Below, piece by piece: positions 58,012-64,000 of a stretch of 64,000 bases of DNA. The position numbers and the translations under genes are program-made. This DNA comes from CAZDRX01 sp964508225 (GTDB lineage Bacteria; Patescibacteriota; Gracilibacteria; Peribacterales; Peribacteraceae), in contig CAZDRX010000005.1 in NCBI GenBank assembly GCA_964508225.1, positions 17,047 to 81,046 of the forward strand, written 5' to 3'. A model generated the notes under the pieces. That model made no database searches and was not told the DNA's origin. It saw nothing but the letters and a program-made list of their open reading frames with translations. The stretch's first letter is position 1. Each line of letters begins with the position of its first letter.

Positions 58012-58576
58012 TGCTGACGCGGTAGGGAACGACGTAATCCTTGCGACGCTGATAGAGCGTGATCTGTTCCGCGATCTTGGCCACGAGCCGGTCGGCATTC
58101 GGCATGAAGCTCAGTTTGATCTCAGGGCCACTTCCCTCTTTGAGAGCGAAGTGCAGGATGCCGAAATTGAAGAGGTTGAGCCACTGCGTCTGCGCGACGA
58201 CATCGCCGAGGTTCTCGAGATTGATCGGCGTCGTGGACTTCCGGAAGAGCGACATCTGATCGACAATGACGAGCTTGTCGGTCGTGAGGAAGATGAAGTC
58301 GTACTTCCAGTCGATGTACGCCTCGACGAGCCCGAAGAAGACGAAGAAGAACCACGCCCCGACGAAGATGCCGATCATCATGGCGGGAGCCAGCACTCCA
58401 AGCTCAAGGAGATACACGCATCCGGCGACGAGGAGCACGGTGACAAGCAGCTCCCACGCGATGTGCCAGAGGAAAGACATCACGTGCGGATGAGCCGTGA
58501 AGATCTCGTGTTCGCCGCTCGTGAGAAACCGTTCTTTAATCTTCTTAATGTCGGTTTCCAGTGCGAAGATTCTCAT
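57995..58576 (-). CDS. Two-helix membrane protein with bacterial PH-like domain
   Basis: 193 residues. Two membrane helices at about 36-58 (IAWELLVTVLLVAGCVYLLEL) and 62-83 (LAPAMMIGIFVGAWFFFVFF), followed by YDFIFLTTDKLVIVDQMSLF and NLENLGDVVAQTQWLNLFNFG, typical of bPH2/YdbS-like PH domains. Likely an envelope protein of unknown role, cotranscribed with the 384-residue gene. Leaderless: TATAGT 8 nt before ATG. Confidence 0.78.
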   Translation of the reverse strand: MRIFALETDIKKIKERFLTSGEHEIFTAHPHVMSFLWHIAWELLVTVLLVAGCVYLLELGVLAPAMMIGIFVGAWFFFVFFGLVEAYIDWKYDFIFLTTDKLVIVDQMSLFRKSTTPINLENLGDVVAQTQWLNLFNFGILHFALKEGSGPEIKLSFMPNADRLVAKIAEQITLYQRRKDYVVPYRVSNATQD

Positions 58577-58584
58577 GCGCCTCT

Positions 58585-58592
58585 ACTATACT
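58585..58592. promoter_or_regulatory. Overlapping divergent -10 elements
   Basis: ACTATACT contains TATACT (58587-58592, plus, 7 nt before ATG 58600) and, on the minus strand, TATAGT (58585-58590, 8 nt before ATG 58576). Only 23 bp separate the two start codons. Confidence 0.65.
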
Positions 58593-58599
58593 ACAGACC

Positions 58600-60903
58600 A
58601 TGTCACATTTCCGACGGATCTTCTCTCTCGGCCTCTTCAGCCTCCTCGCCGTTCCGACGGTGAGCTTCGCGTTCCGTGATGCGGAAGGCTCGGCCTACCG
58701 CGATGCGATCGAAGGGCTCGAAAGCCGGAGCGTGGTGGAAGGGTACGGTGACGGCACGTTCCGTCCGCTCGACACCATCAACCGCGCGGAACTCCTGAAG
58801 ATCCTCATGGAGAGCCGGTTTCCGGGCAGGAGCACGCAGGATCTCCGGTGCTTCAAGGATCTCGAAGTGAAGACACCCCAGTGGTACGCACGCACGACCT
58901 GTGCCGCAGCGGAGCTCGGGATCGTGAACGGATACCCCGACAACACCTTCCGTCCGGACCAGCCCGTGAATCTCGTGGAGGCGCTCAAGATGGCGTTCCG
59001 GAGTTTCCAGATCGGCGTCCCTCCCGCAGACGGCGGTGCGTGGTACGAACCGTTCCTCACCGTCGCTCGCTCGAAGACCATCCTTCTCCCTCTCCTCCAG
59101 AAACCCGGCCACCTCCTCACCCGTGGCGAGATGGCGTCCATCACCTACGCGCTCGTCCTCGAACATGAGGAAGCCGCGCAGCATCCCGAGACAATCGCAG
59201 GCATCTGCGGCAACGGCGTCACGGAAGGCACGGAACAGTGTGATGACGGCAACACCGCAGACAGTGACGGCTGCAGTTCCATCTGCATCGTCGTGCCCGA
59301 ACCCGTGCGAGTCGCGGTTCTCCAGATCGACCAGCAGACGACCGGAAGCCTGCAAACGGTGGCGCGAGGTCAGACCTCGGTACCGCTGCTCAAGTTCACC
59401 GCAGTGGCCGGCAGACAGGACGCCATCCTCACGACCGTCACGCTGAAGCCGTCCGTCGGGTCGCTCCTGTACGCACAGCACTACTCACTCGCGATGGACC
59501 GCGACGGCGACGGCGTCTACGACAAGACCGTGCAAACCGAGGGCAAACTCACAGGCGGACGGCTCACGTTCGACAGTTTCTTCGGCGGAGGCGTCGCGCT
59601 CCCGAAGGGGCTCATCGTCCCGTTCCTCATCCGCGCCGATCTCGTCTCCACGCTCGGACCGGTGAGCCTCGGACTTGAGTTCGCGACCGACGAACCCGAC
59701 TACATCGAGGCACAGGGCGCGGTGGACAATCTCCAGCTCGAAGGCATCGAAACGAACGGCATCTGCACGGCGCCGAACTGCTTCATCCGCGTGAACACCA
59801 TCGGTTCGACAGACATCAATGTGCAATCGCGCGGGAATCTCTACGTGACGCAGGACTCCATGTCCGTGCGCAGTCACATTCTGCTTGCGGGCAGCACGAC
59901 GCCGGAACTGCTCCGTCTCCGCCTGCATGCCGACAGCGAGGCGATCGATCTGAAGACCATCCGGATCGACGGTGTGCCCTCGAGCATCGATGCCCTCTAC
60001 GTCTACGCACTCGCTCCCGGCCAGAGTATCGGCTCCTCTTCTCCTGTCGCGCAGATCACGCACGGCCAGTGCCCCGAGCAGGCCGCGACACGCTTCTGCG
60101 GAAACCTGAGCCTGAAGACGATCGTCGTCTCGCCGTCGGCGGACATCGTGCTCGCATTTGCAGGAAGACTGAAGAACGATCAGGGCGGTGCCGTGAGCGG
60201 CGAGATCGCCACCCTCAGTGTCACGGGTGATACGGCAAGCCCGGCGTTCGAGGCGAGAGGCGTGCAGTCACAGACAGAACTGAGCCAGAACGACAGCGAC
60301 GCGCTCTCGGAAGGAGAGATCTTCATCGGCGCTGTTTCACCGCTCCCGAATACGCAGATCCTCGGCCGCACGAATGATGTCGCACTCGCGACGATCAGCG
60401 CGGTGGCACGCGAAGGAGTGGCCACCGACCAACCCGTCCCGAGCGGCATGCAGACCATCGGCTCCTTTCGGATCACGACTCTGCCCCACACGAACACGTT
60501 TCAGGGGAGCAATGACGTGGTCATCAACGGCTTCACATTCCACGTCACCGCGCAGAACGTGCAGATCGATCCGCTGAGCGTGAAGCTCGCGCTCAAGGAT
60601 GATCCCGCGTCCACACTCTCCTGCAGTCCGACGGGGAACACCGGAAGCTTCGACGTCACCTGCACCGGTCTCCACGGCGTGATCGAGGATCGGATTGAGC
60701 AGGGCGAGTTCGCCATCTACCAGCTCTCCGCGAATATCACGAACACGCAGATCACGAACGGCACGAGCATTCTTGCCGTCTCACTGCCAACTCTCGGACT
60801 GCGCGGACAGACGAACTCGATTGCATGGTCGGACGGAGTGACGAGCTTCACGTGGGTGGATATTCCGGAGACATCCGTCGAGGCCACGGTGTACCGCCAG
60901 TGA
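58600..60903 (+). CDS. SLH-anchored surface protein sharing the DUF11 protein's C-terminal module
   Basis: 767 residues. Signal peptide 1-24 (IFSLGLFSLLAVPTVSFA). Three SLH repeats at about 25-70, 80-135 and 145-190 (VEGYGDGTFRPLDTINRAEL, VNGYPDNTFRPDQPVNLVEA) bind peptidoglycan-linked polymer. A Myxococcus-type Cys repeat is at 202-229 (CGNGVTEGTEQCDDGNTADS). The rest (236-767) aligns with residues about 518-1063 of the protein at 16443-19634: DRDGDGVYDKTVQTEG, SDALSEGEIFIG, end FTWVDIPETSVEATVY. Probably an S-layer or surface component. Confidence 0.9.
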   Translation: MSHFRRIFSLGLFSLLAVPTVSFAFRDAEGSAYRDAIEGLESRSVVEGYGDGTFRPLDTINRAELLKILMESRFPGRSTQDLRCFKDLEVKTPQWYARTTCAAAELGIVNGYPDNTFRPDQPVNLVEALKMAFRSFQIGVPPADGGAWYEPFLTVARSKTILLPLLQKPGHLLTRGEMASITYALVLEHEEAAQHPETIAGICGNGVTEGTEQCDDGNTADSDGCSSICIVVPEPVRVAVLQIDQQTTGSLQTVARGQTSVPLLKFTAVAGRQDAILTTVTLKPSVGSLLYAQHYSLAMDRDGDGVYDKTVQTEGKLTGGRLTFDSFFGGGVALPKGLIVPFLIRADLVSTLGPVSLGLEFATDEPDYIEAQGAVDNLQLEGIETNGICTAPNCFIRVNTIGSTDINVQSRGNLYVTQDSMSVRSHILLAGSTTPELLRLRLHADSEAIDLKTIRIDGVPSSIDALYVYALAPGQSIGSSSPVAQITHGQCPEQAATRFCGNLSLKTIVVSPSADIVLAFAGRLKNDQGGAVSGEIATLSVTGDTASPAFEARGVQSQTELSQNDSDALSEGEIFIGAVSPLPNTQILGRTNDVALATISAVAREGVATDQPVPSGMQTIGSFRITTLPHTNTFQGSNDVVINGFTFHVTAQNVQIDPLSVKLALKDDPASTLSCSPTGNTGSFDVTCTGLHGVIEDRIEQGEFAIYQLSANITNTQITNGTSILAVSLPTLGLRGQTNSIAWSDGVTSFTWVDIPETSVEATVYRQ

Positions 60904-60927
60904 CAGAGGCCCCTGTCGGCGTACAAT
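60900..60927 (+). promoter_or_regulatory. Promoter, leaderless type
   Basis: GTGACA, 16-nt spacer, TACAAT, then 6 nt to ATG 60934; overlaps the stop of the SLH gene. Confidence 0.55.
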
Positions 60928-60933
60928 AAGGGT

Positions 60934-61251
60934 ATGGACATGCACATCGGGCGCAGTCATCACACGGCGTTGCAGATCCTCATCTCGGTCGCAGGAGGCT
61001 TCACGGCTTCGTTCCTGACGTTTGCAGTCTCCACATACGTGCAGACGGGCGGTATGCGCGGGCAGCTCGTGGCGGGTGATCCGAATTTGAACCGCCAGTA
61101 CCCGAGTACGCTCAATGCCTTTCAGGGTGCACTCGACGGATCGAATCCGATGATGTCATCCATGTCCTCGTACGGCTGGTGGCTCATGGTGATTCTCGGC
61201 GGCATCGTCGCGTCGTTCATCGCGTTCAAGTTCGTGCGCAGGTACGTCTGA
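60934..61251 (+). CDS. Small two-helix membrane protein
   Basis: 105 residues. Membrane helices at about 13-33 (ALQILISVAGGFTASFLTFAV) and about 79-97 (WWLMVILGGIVASFIAFKFV), with a loop of about 45 polar residues between. No family recognised. Directly after the SLH surface protein with its own leaderless promoter, so a link to the cell surface is possible. Confidence 0.7.
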   Translation: MDMHIGRSHHTALQILISVAGGFTASFLTFAVSTYVQTGGMRGQLVAGDPNLNRQYPSTLNAFQGALDGSNPMMSSMSSYGWWLMVILGGIVASFIAFKFVRRYV

Positions 61252-61289
61252 TATCCCGAGGCCTTCGAAGATATGAAGGGGGCGGAGCC

Positions 61290-61318
61290 TTGACAGTTTT
61301 GGCAAACATCTTTATACT
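61290..61318 (+). promoter_or_regulatory. Near-consensus sigma70 promoter
   Basis: TTGACA, 17-nt spacer, TATACT. Predicted leader about 45 nt, A/C-rich, no Shine-Dalgarno site before ATG 61370. Confidence 0.85.
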
Positions 61319-61369
61319 GCTCTACTCACAAAACGAAAAACTTCTACTCACATACACACCCACCACCCC

Positions 61370-61687
61370 ATGTTCACTCCTCGTCCCCGTCCTGCATCCG
61401 GTCCCGATATCGTCGAGTCGATTCCGAAGCTGCTCTTCTACACGTGGTTCAGTCTGTTCACCGCGCTCGCGCTCATGGCGGGATATCTCTCATGGTTCGG
61501 TGGCAGCAATACCCTGCTGGCACGGAGTGCAAAACCGACCGTCGCCGCAGGACTGAAGTCCGCCGCATCCGTGTACGACTACATCAAGATCAGGCCACAT
61601 CAGCGCAGAGCAAAGCCAAAAAAGCCGTTCTTCAGCTTTACGACCGTTGCGGCAAAGCCGTGCGGGCAAGAAGCGCCGCTCCCCTGA
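61370..61687 (+). CDS. Small single-helix membrane protein
   Basis: 105 residues. Helix at about 22-45 (LLFYTWFSLFTALALMAGYL), then a basic cytoplasmic tail (IKIRPHQRRAKPKKPFF). No family recognised. Driven by one of the best promoters in the window. Its last 50 bp overlap the convergent ROK kinase gene. Confidence 0.65.
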   Translation: MFTPRPRPASGPDIVESIPKLLFYTWFSLFTALALMAGYLSWFGGSNTLLARSAKPTVAAGLKSAASVYDYIKIRPHQRRAKPKKPFFSFTTVAAKPCGQEAPLP

Positions 61688-62522
61688 GTGCCGCATCCGG
61701 AAGTTCGCGCACACGCACTTCGGGGGCACGGACGGACGGGAGGAGCCAGCGCCTCAGCTCTGTGAGAATCTCGGGGAGGTGAGGCTTGAGTGCGCGACCC
61801 GCACTGCCGCCGAAGACGATGACGGACGGGTCGATGAGATGGAGTGCATCGGTGATGAGCCACGCGACTTCACGGAACACCTGCGGCTGCATGAATCCGC
61901 ACACCGCTCCTTCGAGATAATCCTCGGGGCGCTTCGCCGCTTCGCAGCGCCTGCCCATCGCGGTGCCCGAGAGAAACTGCTCGGTGTCTCCGCGTTTGTC
62001 ATCGGTCGGATACGGAGGCTCACCGGGTTTCAGGAGCAGATGCCCCACTTCTCCGGCGTACCCGCGGCCGCCGCGGAAGATCTTCCCGTCGATCACGATG
62101 CCGCCGCCCACCCCCGTGCCGAGCGTGATGCCGAGGACGACGCTGTGGCCTTTGCCAGCCCCAAGAATGGCTTCTGCATACGCAAAACACCGTGCATCGT
62201 TCTCGAGAACGACCGGCAGTCCTGTGGCCTGCGCAAGAAATTCTCCCGGCTTCTTTCCCTCTGCGCCGGGGATATTCGGCATCGTGACAATCGTGCCCGT
62301 GACGTGGTCGATCAAGCCCGGTACGCCGAGGCCGATGGCGACGGTGTCTTCCCGGATCATCGCCTTCACTTCGGCAAGGAGCGACTCCATCACCGCATCG
62401 TATCCGCGCTTCGCGTCCGTCGGGAATGCGCGCATCACAATCTGCTTCAGCTCCGCATCGTAGAGTGCGAGTGCGGTCTTCGTGCCGCCGAGGTCGATAC
62501 CGAGGACAGAGGAGGCAGACAT
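61638..62522 (-). CDS. ROK-family glucokinase lacking the zinc motif
   Basis: 294 residues. Phosphorylates glucose (probable) using ATP. GIDLGGTKTALALYD (8-22) is the phosphate-1 loop, LGVPGLIDHVTGT the next, then VLENDARCFAYAEA with the catalytic Asp and LGTGVGGGIVIDGK. Where ROK proteins usually carry a His-Cys3 zinc site after GEVGH, this one reads LLLKPGEPPYPTDDKRGDTE with no Cys. It follows the GH15 glucoamylase by 4 nt, which supports glucose as substrate. Confidence 0.88.
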   Translation of the reverse strand: MSASSVLGIDLGGTKTALALYDAELKQIVMRAFPTDAKRGYDAVMESLLAEVKAMIREDTVAIGLGVPGLIDHVTGTIVTMPNIPGAEGKKPGEFLAQATGLPVVLENDARCFAYAEAILGAGKGHSVVLGITLGTGVGGGIVIDGKIFRGGRGYAGEVGHLLLKPGEPPYPTDDKRGDTEQFLSGTAMGRRCEAAKRPEDYLEGAVCGFMQPQVFREVAWLITDALHLIDPSVIVFGGSAGRALKPHLPEILTELRRWLLPSVRAPEVRVRELPDAALRGAALLARTALPQRS

Positions 62523-62526
62523 GGAA

Positions 62527-64000
62527 TCAGGGATGCTTGGACGAGAGTTGTTTGAATTTCTCGGAGTAGAGCAGTGCCGTATCGAGGAAGACCGCATGGC
62601 TCCACGTGAGCGGCGACACCGAGAGCGGCGCGCCCGTGAGCGGATTCATCTGCTCGGGGAGAAGTCCCGACGGAGACGCCTTGGAGACTGCCCAGAGCAG
62701 ATCCTGCATCGGGCGCTTCAGGTCTTCGAGGGTCTTCGCCGTCGCGATTCTCCACTGCGCGAACCAGAGCGTCGTGATGATCCACGGATTGCCGGGGATC
62801 TCCTTGGTCGGCGGTGTGACGGACTGGTAGTAGTCGTTCGTGTACCTCGCCATTCCTCCGACGGGCGTCTGCACTCTGAGCTCGCGTTCGAGGCGCTGGA
62901 TGGTACTCACGACACGCGGATCGTCCGGCGGCAGAATGCCGAACTGCCAGAGGAGACCGATGCTCGCGTCCGGAGTGGAATCGCGTTCGACGGTCTTGCC
63001 TCCCTCGCGTTTGATCTTCTTCAGGAAGCATTTCGACTGCTCGTCGTAGAGATGGAAGAGCATCGCCTCGGCCATGCGGTCGCCTGCTTCGCGGAAGCGG
63101 TCGGCGTGACGGTAGTGTCCTAGCGAGGCGCAGATGCTGCTCGCAGCCCTGAGTCCCGCGGCGGTGGTCGCCGTCGTGTAGGTGAAGATGCCGCGGTGCT
63201 CCTCCCACGGGTCGTAACTCCAGAGCGGAAGCCCTGTCTCCTGTTCCGTATATCGCGCAAGGAAATCAGCTGCTCTCCGAACAAATTTTTGATACATCAT
63301 GTGGAGGAACTCGAAGTCCTTCGTGGCCTCGAAATGCTTGAGAAGCGCCACGAGCGGCAGGGCGGTTTCGTCTCCCTGAATCGGGAGCACGGACTGCCGT
63401 CCTCGGTACCACGGGTGCCACGAGCTTCCGGCGGAACCGTCGGGGTTGTACTTGTGGAGGAGGTAGCCTTCGTTCGTCTGCGCGCGCTCGCAGAACTGGA
63501 GGAATCTTCGGACGAGTTCGTGCTCGGACGCTCTCGTGAGCGCCATGGAGACGAACGCGCCGTCACGCGGCCAGACGTACGTGTAGGTATCGCGGTTGAA
63601 CTGCATGATGTCGTTGTCGTTCGCGGCCACGATGCCGCCGCGGTCGTCGGTCTGGGTGCGCACGGTGAGAAGACTCCGCACGTAGAGATCGTTCACTTCC
63701 TTCGGAATCCCCTCTCCGAGCGCCGTGTGCGAGTGTGTCCATCCGCGCCAGTAGTTGCGCGCGGCCTGCTTCACCTGCTCCGGTGTCTCCTCGAGGAGGA
63801 AGTGCTGGAGATCGTGGACTTCGCTGATCTTCGTGCCGGCACAGACCCACATGTAGACCCAGCTGCCGCGGTCGGGGCGGGCAAGACAGTCGATCTCGAT
63901 GGTGGAATCCACGGAACCCTGCTCGATGGGATAGCGGCCGAGCACGCCGTCTTCGGCGTCACGCCAGGTTCCTTCGAGGCCGCGGTAGTTGGCCTTGCCG
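62527..64000 (-). CDS. GH15 glucoamylase/trehalase-type glycoside hydrolase, 5' end outside window
   Basis: 490 residues visible; frame open at the right edge, so the N-terminal beta-domain is cut off. Inverting glycosidase that releases glucose from alpha-glucans or trehalose-type sugars. (alpha/alpha)6 barrel signatures: YVWPRDGAFVSMAL, SWHPWYRGRQ, SYDPWEEHRG (candidate acid Glu), TPDASIGLLWQFG, and SGLLPEQMNPLTG (candidate base Glu). No signal visible. Cotranscribed with the ROK kinase: together a glucan-to-glucose-6-phosphate route. Confidence 0.92.
   Translation of the reverse strand, partial: GKANYRGLEGTWRDAEDGVLGRYPIEQGSVDSTIEIDCLARPDRGSWVYMWVCAGTKISEVHDLQHFLLEETPEQVKQAARNYWRGWTHSHTALGEGIPKEVNDLYVRSLLTVRTQTDDRGGIVAANDNDIMQFNRDTYTYVWPRDGAFVSMALTRASEHELVRRFLQFCERAQTNEGYLLHKYNPDGSAGSSWHPWYRGRQSVLPIQGDETALPLVALLKHFEATKDFEFLHMMYQKFVRRAADFLARYTEQETGLPLWSYDPWEEHRGIFTYTTATTAAGLRAASSICASLGHYRHADRFREAGDRMAEAMLFHLYDEQSKCFLKKIKREGGKTVERDSTPDASIGLLWQFGILPPDDPRVVSTIQRLERELRVQTPVGGMARYTNDYYQSVTPPTKEIPGNPWIITTLWFAQWRIATAKTLEDLKRPMQDLLWAVSKASPSGLLPEQMNPLTGAPLSVSPLTWSHAVFLDTALLYSEKFKQLSSKHP

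Overview
The window is one compact, gene-dense bacterial segment using the standard code: UGA is a stop throughout, which argues against the UGA=Gly lineages Absconditabacteria and Gracilibacteria. Estimated by eye, most of it is GC-rich (high 50s %), except about 470 AT-rich bases at the left edge. The mix suggests a Candidate Phyla Radiation (Patescibacteria) genome, possibly Peregrinibacteria/Peribacteria-like: archaeal-type ProRS, B12-dependent NrdJ, RNHCP protein, tandem TrbC/VirB2-like membrane proteins, DUF11 and SLH surface proteins, a membrane-tethered Clp ATPase, and many short or unknown membrane proteins. This placement is inference; there is no rRNA in the window. Two N-runs (34728-34744 and 49861-49870) show it is a scaffold.

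Layout. 1-455: edge-truncated AT-rich gene next to tRNA-Asn (491-565). 772-5488 (+): proS, queA, ychF, an unknown gene, RNHCP. 5695-9945 (-): two small unknowns and nrdJ. 10246-13328 (+): flavin reductase, a duplicated-domain unknown, an acyltransferase colliding with ribD. 14187-24844 (-): a rearranged str cluster (rpoC, rpsL, rpsG, small unknown) with a 1063-residue DUF11 surface protein wedged before fusA. 24948-31452: glycosyltransferase, zinc protein, membrane protein, cofE, purN-like, flavoprotein reductase, carA. 31738-33200 (+): two secreted/membrane proteins with strong promoters, long folded leaders and Shine-Dalgarno sites. 33343-42329 (-): three very long CPR-type unknowns with two small partners, and a lamin-tail/PKD/nuclease-like surface protein. 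42721-46231 (+): rny, tuf, rpsJ. 46337-49151 (+): membrane protein plus Clp-type ATPase. 49048-51470 (-): rpmF-nusB-rnc-membrane protein and a Bax-inhibitor-1 protein. 51545-53151 (+): TrbC-like pair. 53112-56344: folP, a hidden 55-residue gene, gmk, recQ. 56398-56858: candidate structured non-coding RNA. 56857-60903: PH-domain membrane operon divergent from an SLH surface protein. 60934-64000: two small membrane proteins, then glucoamylase plus ROK glucokinase.

The most striking global signal is regulatory. About twenty genes have a TANNNT -10 hexamer ending 6-10 nt before the start codon and no Shine-Dalgarno site, so their mRNAs should be leaderless or nearly so. A handful (11139, 31738, 32550, 42721) instead have 80-180 nt structured leaders and good Shine-Dalgarno sites. 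Translation genes (rpoC, fusA, tuf, rpsJ, rpsG) have short, pyrimidine-rich leaders. Three initiation styles appear to coexist.

Functional links: proS, tuf, fusA, rpsL/G/J, rpmF, rnc, nusB, rny, queA and ychF serve translation and RNA metabolism. nrdJ, gmk, purN, carA and folP serve nucleotide and C1 metabolism. The GH15-ROK pair would turn an alpha-glucan into glucose-6-phosphate. The DUF11 and SLH proteins share a C-terminal module of about 530 residues and look like two versions of one surface system.
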